Positions 54,221-61,235 of a DNA stretch of 61,235 bases are shown one piece after another. The DNA is taken from positions 1 to 61,235 of the forward strand of contig NZ_JTHP01000037.1 in the NCBI RefSeq assembly GCF_000943545.1, written 5' to 3'. Origin of the DNA: Paenibacillus terrae (GTDB lineage Bacteria; Bacillota; Bacilli; Paenibacillales; Paenibacillaceae). Every line of letters starts with the position of its first letter. Position 1 is the stretch's first letter. The notes under the pieces were generated by a model. The model saw nothing but the letters and a program-made list of their open reading frames with translations, was not told the DNA's origin and did no database searches. A program made the translations under genes and the position numbers.

Positions 54221-54934
54221 TTACAGGACGCGCAGTTCTTTCAAAATCTCAGTTTTTGATTTGGTCTTATCGTCGACCTGTTTGATCACGCGTGCAGGTG
54301 TACCGGCAACTACGGAGTATTCAGGTACATCTTCGGTTACGACAGCTCCGGCTGCAACGACTGCACCTTTACCGATTCGCACGCCTTCCAATACGACTGC
54401 ATTCGCACCGATCAATACATCGTCTTCTACCACAACAGGCTGTGCAGATGGAGGTTCAATAACACCCGCAAGGACTACGCCTGCACCGATGTGACACATG
54501 TTACCTACTTTAACACGGCCGCCAAGTACAGCATTCATATCAATCATCGTGCCTTCACCAATGGTGACACCGATGTTAATGACTGCACCCATCATAATGA
54601 CTGCGTTATTACCGATACCAACCATATCGCGAATATACGCGCCTGGCTCGATGCGGGCATTGATGCCTTTCAGATCGAGCATAGGCACTGCGGAATTGCG
54701 GCGGTCGTTTTCCACCACATAGTCTTCTTCATTAGCGTTAACACTGTCCAGAACAGGCTTGATGTCGGCCCAATCGCCAAATACAACGCCGCTGTCTCCG
54801 GAAATAAAAGCTTGAACATTCTCGCCGAATGATGCGGAAGCCAAAGCCCCTTTTACATATACTTTAACAGGTGTTTTTTTCTTGCTGTTTTTAATCACGT
54901 TGATGACTTCTTGTGTGTTCATTTCGATGGACAT
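54221..54934 (-). CDS. dapH: Tetrahydrodipicolinate N-acetyltransferase
   Basis: A 237-residue left-handed beta-helix transferase with hexapeptide repeats from about residue 90 ([52 protein letters not shown]). The N-terminal 80 residues and the [20 protein letters not shown] segment are characteristic of DapH rather than of the succinylase DapD. It acetylates tetrahydrodipicolinate, the first step of the branch completed by patA and dapL in this window. No lysine riboswitch was seen in the 110 bp upstream. Confidence 0.94.
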   Translation of the reverse strand: MSIEMNTQEVINVIKNSKKKTPVKVYVKGALASASFGENVQAFISGDSGVVFGDWADIKPVLDSVNANEEDYVVENDRRNSAVPMLDLKGINARIEPGAYIRDMVGIGNNAVIMMGAVINIGVTIGEGTMIDMNAVLGGRVKVGNMCHIGAGVVLAGVIEPPSAQPVVVEDDVLIGANAVVLEGVRIGKGAVVAAGAVVTEDVPEYSVVAGTPARVIKQVDDKTKSKTEILKELRVL

Positions 54935-55045
54935 AGTAAATCTAACAACTCCTTCATCGCTTCATACGACTTCGCAAGCCGGAATGATCTTATTCTCTCA
55001 TCCTTTATAGCACAAAAGTACAGGTCCCGCAATTACGGATTCGAG

Positions 55046-55951
55046 TTACTTGTTGGCTTGCAGGCTCTCCAGCGATGTATAAATGAAGGATTCGAAGCCC
55101 TCGGCAGGCTCGCCCTGAGGAATGTTTACCTTCACGATGAAGCCGCCTGTTTTATTTTCTACAACAATATATTGGCGTGTGACCTTCGAACCGTTCGCTT
55201 GCAGGAACAGACGGCTGCTGGTCAGCGCTTGAGGCACTTCGGCTTTATCTACTTTCACCGCTTTAGCGACGGAAGCCAGATCCTTTTCGCCTTCCTTTTG
55301 AAGCTCGTCCAGATTAACATCGGAAGGCAGCTTCGTAATTTCAGCGTAATAATTATCATCTACAGCCAAGGCTACACGGTTTTGATCAGGAAACAGGGAC
55401 ATGGGGTCAAACACATACAGTGAATATCCGTCTCCTTTTGCCAATGTAGCTGTCTGCTTTTCCTTTTTCCCTTCAAGGCTAAGCTCAAAAGCTTGCGTTT
55501 TCGAGCGTTCACCGCCTACTGCCTGACTGGAGCTGCCATTTTGTGTGCCTCCTGTTGCAGCCTCAGTTTTTTGAATTTTCGTCAAAATCAGTTGCTTGGC
55601 AGTCGCGTCGCCTTCCACTGCTTTTTCGTTGTATTCAAATGCAACTGAATCGCCTTCCTCAAGTCCGGCTACCACCGTGTCCAGTCCGTCACCCAGTTGG
55701 AAAGATTGGGCTTGGCCATTGGTTTCAATTTCAACCGTGTGCGGGTCAGCGGCTCCGTTGTATACGCCTGTTCCCTTTTTAACCTCCGGCTCGGCGATTG
55801 GCTCCGGTTTAACTTGTGGCTGTTGCGTCTGCGGTTGGTCTGCCCCTTGAGGTGCGGTATTATTGGTTTGCGGCTTCGTTCCACAGGCTGACAGAGCCAG
55901 CACTGACACTACAGTTAACAGTATGATTGAAAATGTGTTGCGTTTTTTCAT
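55046..55951 (-). CDS. Lipoprotein of unknown function
   Basis: A 301-residue lipoprotein with a lipobox LSAC near residue 23 (signal MKKRNTFSIILLTVVSVLAL), then a Pro/Gln/Asn-rich linker, two beta-rich segments and a C-terminal NKTGGFIVKVNIPQGEPAEGF block. No catalytic motif. GGAGG lies 7 bp before the start at 55951. It is monocistronic. A wall-associated or polymer-binding role is possible. Confidence 0.7.
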   Translation of the reverse strand: MKKRNTFSIILLTVVSVLALSACGTKPQTNNTAPQGADQPQTQQPQVKPEPIAEPEVKKGTGVYNGAADPHTVEIETNGQAQSFQLGDGLDTVVAGLEEGDSVAFEYNEKAVEGDATAKQLILTKIQKTEAATGGTQNGSSSQAVGGERSKTQAFELSLEGKKEKQTATLAKGDGYSLYVFDPMSLFPDQNRVALAVDDNYYAEITKLPSDVNLDELQKEGEKDLASVAKAVKVDKAEVPQALTSSRLFLQANGSKVTRQYIVVENKTGGFIVKVNIPQGEPAEGFESFIYTSLESLQANK

Positions 55952-56159
55952 AAAATCCACCTCCACTATGATAGACGAGTTTGTGCGGCAAAAGTTCTAC
56001 GCAGCTCCATACTTAAAATCCTTCTTCCTGCATCGCTTTTTATATTCCACGCGGATGTCAGGTACGGTATAATGGGCTGTATTAAACCTAATTTTAGAGA
56101 TACCGATGGAAGGAAACGTACACGTATTATTCTTCCTCCGTACTGGATGGAGCTGTCAC

Positions 56160-57104
56160 ATGAATCAAGCGCACAAACCGTCATTTTCCTTTGAACTACT
56201 GTACATCGTAGGTATTATCGCTATTTCGTTCTCCTCGATCTTCGTAAGATGGTCTGAAGCCGAGGTGTCCGTCATCGCTATGTACCGCTTGTACCTGACC
56301 AATCTGGTCATGCTGCCTCTAGTCTGGAAATACCGCACCGAGCTGTTTAGCCTGACTCGCAAGCAATGGATGCTAATCATCTGGTCCGGTATTGCACTAG
56401 GGCTGCACTTCTTGCTCTGGATGGGCTCGCTGCGACTGACCACAGTTGCAAGCTCTACCGTTATTATGACATTGGAGCCGATCCTTGTCATGCTCGGTTC
56501 TTTTTTGTTTTTCCGCACGGGCACAAACCGCGCTATGCTCATCGGAATGGGCCTGGCCTTTGTTGGCTCGCTGGCGATCGGAGCCGGGGATTTTCATGCC
56601 TCGGGACAAGCCTTGCTTGGAGATGCATTATCTTTTCTGGGGATGGTGGCCGTCTCTATCCATATGCTGATGGGCAAGCATCTGCGCGAGCATTTGAGCG
56701 CCTTTGTGTATAACTTTTGGGTATTCGCCATCGCGGCCACATCGCTTGCGCTGTATAATATGGTCAACACGATTCCTTTTACCGGATATGCTCCACGGGA
56801 ATGGGGATTGTTCCTGTTGCTCGCCATTGTGCCCACGCTGTTCGGCCATTACCTGTTTAACTGGCTGCTCAAATACATCAACGCCACAGCGGTGTCGATG
56901 GCGGTACTCGGCGAACCCGTTATTTCTTCCCTGCTGGCTTGGGTGTTGCTGGGAGAAAAACTTTCTGCCTTACAATTTGGCGCAGGCTTCTTCATCCTGT
57001 TCGGGGTATGGATTTTTATCCGATACGGAACGGATTTCAAGAAGCAAGTCGTCCACCAAAGTGAATTGCCTGCCAGCGAGCCTCCCCTTAAGACGGGCTC
57101 CTAA
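56160..57104 (+). CDS. DMT-family exporter (EamA)
   Basis: A 314-residue membrane protein with ten hydrophobic helices in two EamA repeats: SFSSIFVRWSEAEVSVIAMY with LRLTTVASSTVIMTLEP in the first half and LFGHYLFNWLLKYINATAVS with LGEPVISSLLAWVLLGEKLS in the second. Members export amino acids, purines or other metabolites; the substrate is unknown. The start at 56160 is chosen for GGAG 8 bp upstream. Confidence 0.9.
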   Translation: MNQAHKPSFSFELLYIVGIIAISFSSIFVRWSEAEVSVIAMYRLYLTNLVMLPLVWKYRTELFSLTRKQWMLIIWSGIALGLHFLLWMGSLRLTTVASSTVIMTLEPILVMLGSFLFFRTGTNRAMLIGMGLAFVGSLAIGAGDFHASGQALLGDALSFLGMVAVSIHMLMGKHLREHLSAFVYNFWVFAIAATSLALYNMVNTIPFTGYAPREWGLFLLLAIVPTLFGHYLFNWLLKYINATAVSMAVLGEPVISSLLAWVLLGEKLSALQFGAGFFILFGVWIFIRYGTDFKKQVVHQSELPASEPPLKTGS

Positions 57105-57178
57105 CTTATTTACCCCATTTTCATGAGCGGTACTCAATTGAATGATCTTAATGATAAAAAGGAAAGGCGGAATCCCTT

Positions 57179-58042
57179 ATGAAATCCCTCGTATCCAAAC
57201 GCTGGCTATTAGCTCGACTATATGAGCCAGATATCATCATCGCAGACTGCCGTTCTCTGCTCGGACAAGCCGGAGCGGGACGAGCTCAATTTAATGAGGA
57301 TCATATTCCGGGGGCTGTTCACTTCGATCTGGAGGAAGACCTCACGGCTCCTCTGGGTGAGCATGGTGGACGTCATCCTTTGCCGGATGCTGACACACTT
57401 GCCGCGCGCCTGAGTCGCGCCGGAATCAACGCAGCTTCACGTATCATTGCCTACGATGATCAAGGGGGCATGATGGCCTCCCGCTTATGGTGGCTCCTGC
57501 GCTATTTGGGTCATGAGCAGGTGTACGTGCTGGACGAAAGCTACAGTGCTTGGAAGGAAGCGAAGTTCCCAATTACGGCAGACCAGCCGATTCGCATTCC
57601 CTCGACCTTTGTAGCAAATGTTCAGCCACAAATGCTCACAAGTATGGAAGAAGTACAACGTATATCCGAAGGTTCGGTTCCTGTTGGCTCCTATATCGGT
57701 TTTTCACCTATATTGATTGATTCGAGAGAGCGGCCGCGCTACCTGGGGCTGGAAGAACCCATAGATCAAGCAGCGGGGCATATCCCCGGTGCGGTGAATT
57801 TCTTCTGGAAAGAGGTCTTGGACGAAAAGGGTACATTTAAAAATGTGGAACAACTGGAAAAGCACTTTGCCAGCCTTGACCGGAATGCAGAAATTATCGT
57901 GTATTGCGGCTCAGGCGTATCCGCCTGCCCGAATGTGCTGACCTTGGGCGAGGCAGGATTTAGTAAGGTGCGGTTATATCCGGGGAGCTGGAGCGATTGG
58001 ATTTCTTATGAGGAGAATCCAATTGTGGTGGGGGAAGAGTAA
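57179..58042 (+). CDS. Two-domain thiosulfate/mercaptopyruvate sulfurtransferase
   Basis: A 287-residue cytosolic enzyme with two rhodanese domains. The inactive N-terminal domain (about 8-130) opens IADCRSLLGQAGAGRAQFNE and has IAYDDQGGMMASRLWWLLRY. The C-terminal domain (about 165-287) has DSRERPRYLG, AGHIPGAVNFFW and the catalytic loop VYCGSGVSAC, the persulfide-forming Cys being the first. It transfers sulfur to cyanide or thiols. AAAGGCGG lies before the ATG. A relic of a second rhodanese tail follows at 58117. Confidence 0.93.
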   Translation: MKSLVSKRWLLARLYEPDIIIADCRSLLGQAGAGRAQFNEDHIPGAVHFDLEEDLTAPLGEHGGRHPLPDADTLAARLSRAGINAASRIIAYDDQGGMMASRLWWLLRYLGHEQVYVLDESYSAWKEAKFPITADQPIRIPSTFVANVQPQMLTSMEEVQRISEGSVPVGSYIGFSPILIDSRERPRYLGLEEPIDQAAGHIPGAVNFFWKEVLDEKGTFKNVEQLEKHFASLDRNAEIIVYCGSGVSACPNVLTLGEAGFSKVRLYPGSWSDWISYEENPIVVGEE

Positions 58043-58116
58043 AAGCGGAAAGATGCATAGCAGTATGTAAAGTCTGAATACATCACCAAGCGATTTCCTA
58101 AGTTATATCTTTAGCA

Positions 58117-58169
58117 GGAGCGGTTGGATTTCTTACAGTGAGAATTCTATTGCGACTGGGGAAGAGTAG
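58117..58169 (+). pseudogene. Relic 3' tail of a second rhodanese gene
   Basis: The frame reads GWISYSENSIATGEE-stop, nearly the same as the end of the intact sulfurtransferase (DWISYEENPIVVGEE). DNA identity is high around GATTTCTTA and GGGGAAGAGTA. Nothing upstream is recognisable, so it is a decayed duplicate of the gene end, 75 bp after the intact stop. Confidence 0.7.
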
Positions 58170-58201
58170 AAGGCTTAAGCAGATATACAGTATGTAATTT
58201 G

Positions 58202-58234
58202 GAGTACATCGCTCATGTGGCGATGTACTCTTTT
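58202..58234 (+). terminator. Terminator after the rhodanese relic
   Basis: GAGTACATCGC / GCGATGTACTC perfect 11-bp stem around a 7-base loop, followed by TTTT. It probably ends the transcript of the intact and duplicated rhodanese. Confidence 0.8.
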
Positions 58235-58331
58235 GCGTTGTGCTCAGGAGTATCGAGGTCAACACGGAGTCAACGAATGGGGGTGAACGTACTTACAAAA
58301 CGGTAATGTTGATTTTGGGAAGCTTTGTATT

Positions 58332-58496
58332 CTACATTCTGGCCCCCACCTTTTGAATGTTGAAAGACACTGTGATTTTGCTCGTGGTCGGACGACCACC
58401 ATCGTCATGCTGGAGCTGTATATTGTCCTACAGCACCTCACGTACATGCGATTCCACTTGATTCACAACCTCACGCGCGAGAAACAGCGAGAACAT
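58332..58496 (-). pseudogene. Broken frame, unknown origin
   Basis: On the minus strand the frame reads MFSLFLAREVVNQVESHVRE, is interrupted by a TAG, and continues DNIQLQHDDGGRPTTSKIT to VGARM-stop with convincing protein-like composition. This suggests a single gene fragment with a nonsense mutation. I do not know the family. The rest of 58235-58331 and 58497-58509 holds no gene I can see. Confidence 0.35.
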
Positions 58497-58509
58497 CCCT
58501 CGAGTGGTC

Positions 58510-59550
58510 CTAAAATCGGGAGAGTCGACAAGGGTCTAATTCACTTCTTGATTCCCGATCGATTATTTCACTTGCAGCCAGATGCGCAATCAGCGGCGCC
58601 AGCGTAATCGCAGAATGCATCACCGCCAGATAAAGTCCCTTTATGTGATCTTGGAAGCCCACGATCGGATAGCCGTCTTCAGGCATTGGTCTCATCCCGA
58701 CCTTTATGCTTTCCAGTTCCAGTTGATTCCCGTCCTTCAGACTGCGACGCAACGTGTCGAACGCTCGCTTACCGACCGCCTCTGGTCCGTTTTCCTCCGA
58801 CTCGTCGATATAATCTTCCGCAGCCAGCAGCGTATAATCCGTCAGTTGACGCGCTTCAAATTGCGCATTTGAGATTAATGTGCGTATCAGTTTATTCGCA
58901 GTTTTCATCCGAATCAGAATGGAAGGCGACGACGTTACCGGCACGGGACAACCTAACGGGTTGCAAAGTTCGGGTATGCCTGTACCTGCGGCCAATACCA
59001 CGACATCCGACTCCAGAAAACCCTTGGACGTATGGATGCCGACCAGGCGGGAATCTTCTTGCTGCAGCTGTGTAACGTTGGTACCGAACTGAACCTTTGC
59101 TCCGTACTCCCGCGCTTTGCTCAACAACAGCTCCGTTACCCCTATAGGGTCCACCGCACCTTCTTCGCTGACAAACATCGCTTCATCCGGATATTCCTTC
59201 AGATTCGGCTCCAATGCCTCAAGCTGCTCCCGGTTTAATTTTTGAAAGTGGAGTTGCTCCCTTAGGGGCGGAGTGCCCCAAGTCAGCGCTCCATGCCAAT
59301 GAATTTTCAGTTCGGACAGCTCTTGCTGAAGCGCATGATATTCTTCCAAAGCTGCATCGTACAAATGCCAGTATTCGGGAGCCACCCTATGAGTCGTATG
59401 TATCCAGGCAAAAGATTTTTCCGTGACTTCACGCGCCGCGGCGGGGTGTCGTTCAATAACTGTTACATCTTGATTTCGTTTGGCCAGATGATAGGCCACG
59501 GACGCCCCGACAATCCCTGCGCCAATAATCACGATTTTTTGTTTATTCAA
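58510..59550 (-). CDS. FAD-dependent oxidoreductase (DAO family)
   Basis: A 346-residue flavoenzyme. The Rossmann start VIIGAGIVGASVAYHLAKR binds FAD, FLESDVVVLAAGTGIPELC lies mid-protein and KVGMRPMPEDGYPIVGFQ near the C-terminus completes the D-amino-acid-oxidase-type fold, as in glycine/sarcosine oxidases. The substrate amine is unknown. The TTG at 59550 follows AAAGGAGG at 8 bp and is the likely start; the upstream GTG would include the ribosome binding site. Confidence 0.86.
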   Translation of the reverse strand: MNKQKIVIIGAGIVGASVAYHLAKRNQDVTVIERHPAAAREVTEKSFAWIHTTHRVAPEYWHLYDAALEEYHALQQELSELKIHWHGALTWGTPPLREQLHFQKLNREQLEALEPNLKEYPDEAMFVSEEGAVDPIGVTELLLSKAREYGAKVQFGTNVTQLQQEDSRLVGIHTSKGFLESDVVVLAAGTGIPELCNPLGCPVPVTSSPSILIRMKTANKLIRTLISNAQFEARQLTDYTLLAAEDYIDESEENGPEAVGKRAFDTLRRSLKDGNQLELESIKVGMRPMPEDGYPIVGFQDHIKGLYLAVMHSAITLAPLIAHLAASEIIDRESRSELDPCRLSRF

Positions 59551-59779
59551 TAATGACTCCTCCTTTGTCACCCTATTGTAACATAGGCGTCATGATAATC
59601 AGACGTTATAACATATGAGGGCAGTTGGAGCGACTGGGCCCAACGGACTTAGCCTCGCAGGATTGTTCACTGATTCAGCTTCTTCGCTTACAACTTCTGA
59701 TGAACCAAGGGCAAAGCCCACAGCGTAGATACATTGTTAACTGGAGTTCCCGTCTTCTTCGAAATACTTCCATAACTTC

Positions 59780-60376
59780 TTATTTCATAATCCATTGTTT
59801 CATCCGATCTCTCATAGTGCCAGCAATCTCTTTGTCTCTCTTGTTAATCCATTTATATAATGGGTCCTCAATAAATCCCTGTATTTCTTTTCGTGTTTTA
59901 TCTAGACTGTCTATTAGTTCTTTATATGAATATTGTATAGGGAAATAAACATTACTATCGAGTGTTTCTTGATCATCTGGCCAAACATATGCTTGATCAC
60001 CGATATATGTAATACCTGGGGTAGGATCATGTCCCATCCATGGACTTTGTTTATTTGAAATAGAATAAATAACATTAGAAAAATCTTCTAACCCACAGCA
60101 ACAACTTGGTAATATATATTTACTCTCGTCTTCAAAGAAAGCGATCCCTCCTGAAATAGCGACTTCTTCTTGCTGCAGTAATTCATTGAAAGACAAACAA
60201 AATGATTGTTCTATATTGATATGATTGTAACCAAATAGAAGAATCAAAAATAATTCAACATCTTGCTCACTTGATTGAGGAGAAAGGGAGATAATTTCTT
60301 CTCGAGTAACTTCGTTCGTAATCCATTCAGGCTTATCATAATATGGATCAATTATTACTGGTCTAGTGTAAGGCAC
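59780..60376 (-). CDS. Hypothetical protein, immunity-like
   Basis: A 198-residue acidic soluble protein. The segments SCCCGLEDFSNVIYSISNKQ, PWMGHDPTPGITYIGDQAY and SDEVELFLILLFGYNH-like surroundings are reminiscent of immunity proteins that partner polymorphic toxins, but I cannot assign a family. No toxin gene is visible in the window. The gene is AT-rich, an indication of recent acquisition, and lies next to the frameshifted retropepsin-like gene. The 200 bp before 59780 and the 190 bp after 60376 hold no supported gene. Confidence 0.55.
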   Translation of the reverse strand: MPYTRPVIIDPYYDKPEWITNEVTREEIISLSPQSSEQDVELFLILLFGYNHINIEQSFCLSFNELLQQEEVAISGGIAFFEDESKYILPSCCCGLEDFSNVIYSISNKQSPWMGHDPTPGITYIGDQAYVWPDDQETLDSNVYFPIQYSYKELIDSLDKTRKEIQGFIEDPLYKWINKRDKEIAGTMRDRMKQWIMK

Positions 60377-60570
60377 TGTTGATTCCCCTTACTTTTATTT
60401 ATCTTGCAGGAATTTCAGTTAACGTTTCTGTATTCATGAACCCCGCAGGGGTTGTCTGCTGAAATTCCTCTTCGAGATCCATCTCGCTCCGAAGGAGACG
60501 TAGCTTGAATATTATGTTAAATGAAGTTCTATTCTTCCCTGATTAACCTACTAAACATCTGCCAGCTTCT

Positions 60571-60944
60571 TTAACGTAAGAGCTCAAAGTTCTCTAAATC
60601 AACATTGAATTTGCCCTTTATTAATATATCTAACCCTAGTAATCCGTTAATGTTATGATATCTAAATGAAGTAAAGTCTATTGGGGTATCCCTTAAGATA
60701 TATTCTCCTACCTGTATCCCCTCTATCGTTTTGGTAAATGCATGTTCTTTACCTCCGATTCCATAACTGGTTATAATGTCATCTTCTAAGCCGACTCGAA
60801 TTCCAATATCATCCACTTCATCTGAGAAATCAATGTATGACTTGCTCCTGTATCAATAGCTACATTATTTATTACTTTCTTCTGTCCATTATAATGAATC
60901 GTTATTTCCGTAAATAATAATCCATCTTTATACTCAATTTTCAT
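60571..60944 (-). pseudogene. Retropepsin-like aspartic protease, frameshifted
   Basis: The frame from ATG 60944 contains the catalytic motif AIDTGASHTLIS and then breaks; a second frame resumes as DEVDDIGIRVGLEDDII and continues to NGLLGLDILIKGKFNVDLEN and stop. A loss of one base in the TTTCTCAGAT stretch near 60825 explains the break. The joined protein of about 124 residues has the DTGAS active site and the hydrophobic-hydrophobic-Gly block of a retropepsin-like (aspartyl protease) fold, usually active as a dimer. It is coupled to the small upstream gene (TAA-ATG adjacent). A sequencing error or a programmed frameshift is possible. Confidence 0.65.
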
Positions 60945-61187
60945 TTATAGATATCTCCTTAGACCAACATTCTTCCGAACTTTCACTATAACCCGATCCT
61001 TAGAAGTATGATAAATCAAGGTCTTCTCTTTGCTATTCAATAATTCTTTAGTTGCTTCTTCATCACTCACGGGGCCAATTACAGCAACATCATCTATGAA
61101 TTCTTGACTATCTTTCTCTTCAGAATGAATAATTTCGAACTTCACAAATTGATTCGGAAAGATTTGTTGTACTTCCTGCCATTTCAC
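60945..61187 (-). CDS. Small hypothetical partner of the retropepsin-like gene
   Basis: An 80-residue protein with a GTG start 8 bp after GGAGG. It begins MKWQEVQQIFPNQFVKFEI and has an acidic middle (SEEKDSQEFIDDVAVIGPV). In bacterial retropepsin-like loci such short genes are commonly just upstream of the protease gene; here the stop is adjacent to the protease ATG, so the genes are translationally coupled. No motif is recognised; an inhibitor, substrate or recruiter is possible. Confidence 0.65.
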   Translation of the reverse strand: MKWQEVQQIFPNQFVKFEIIHSEEKDSQEFIDDVAVIGPVSDEEATKELLNSKEKTLIYHTSKDRVIVKVRKNVGLRRYL

Positions 61188-61235
61188 GATTAATCCCTCC
61201 AAACGTTTTTAATTGTATTATATCATTTATTTGGT

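Noticed and set aside
54935..55045. Lysine riboswitch upstream of dapH
   Set aside because: The 110-bp gap is too short for the aptamer and no matching stems or terminator are visible.
59572..59779. Possible coding fragment reading QLERLGPTDLASQDCSLIQ on the plus strand
   Set aside because: The stretch has no start site or ribosome binding site and I could not match it to any family.

Overview
The window looks like a Paenibacillus chromosome, most likely the P. polymyxa group. The basis is low-to-moderate GC, strong GGAGG-type ribosome binding sites with frequent TTG/GTG starts, two surface proteins with three SLH domains, the acetylase-branch lysine/diaminopimelate genes, a YrhE/YrhD-type formate dehydrogenase and a YesN-like membrane AraC regulator. 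This assignment is inference from gene content; no database was searched.

Layout. 1-4.3 kb is scarred accessory DNA: the 5' part of an ISL3 transposase, two broken 3' ends of sigK, a TetR-hydrolase pair, a 116-bp palindromic element and a lone discoidin-like protein. 4.3-13.5 kb encodes surface and secreted proteins: a 1531-residue Ig/Fn3/SLH protein, an unknown 293-residue protein, and two tandem paralogous secreted proteins. 13.6-20.9 kb is an accessory island with two small CRISPR arrays of type I-C appearance, no cas genes, at least two relic repeats, and between them a lipoprotein, a P-loop kinase operon, a CbrC pseudogene, a holin-like peptide, an XRE regulator, two tiny membrane proteins and a secreted protein.

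20.9-31.6 kb is a molybdenum/formate module. On the minus strand, moaA-fdhD-moaD-(moaD::moaE fusion)-moeB-modA-modB diverges from a plus-strand formate dehydrogenase alpha subunit (980 aa) and its DUF1641 partner. Molybdate uptake (ModAB, with no ModC here), molybdopterin synthesis (MoaA, MoaD, MoaE, MoeB), sulfuration of the cofactor (FdhD) and the enzyme form one functional unit. The shared intergenic region holds a Fur-box-like dyad, other palindromes and a strong intrinsic terminator just before the fdh start codon, suggesting leader-based control.

31.7-43.6 kb carries sugar-acid/organic-acid transport (a KdgT-like permease with a TctC-type binding protein), a membrane-bound AraC regulator, a chemoreceptor with a BMP-type binding lipoprotein, a membrane-anchored Mrr-like nuclease, aspartase and an acetyltransferase. 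43.8-55 kb holds an SLH-anchored extracellular nuclease, patA, then potABCD, dapL and dapH on the minus strand; patA, dapL and dapH are three steps of the N-acetyl-diaminopimelate route. 55-61.2 kb has a lipoprotein, a DMT exporter, a two-domain rhodanese with a relic of a second rhodanese tail, an FAD oxidoreductase, a probable immunity-like protein, and a frameshifted retropepsin-like gene coupled to a small partner.

The least explained signals are: the paired orphan arrays, whose repeat stems differ by compensated changes while their leaders share a 45-nt dyad; the 116-bp hairpin element, present twice at identical length with a compensated arm change; the MoaD-like domain without its terminal Gly-Gly fused to MoaE beside an intact MoaD; and the terminator-bearing leader before fdh. 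No tRNA or rRNA genes were seen.
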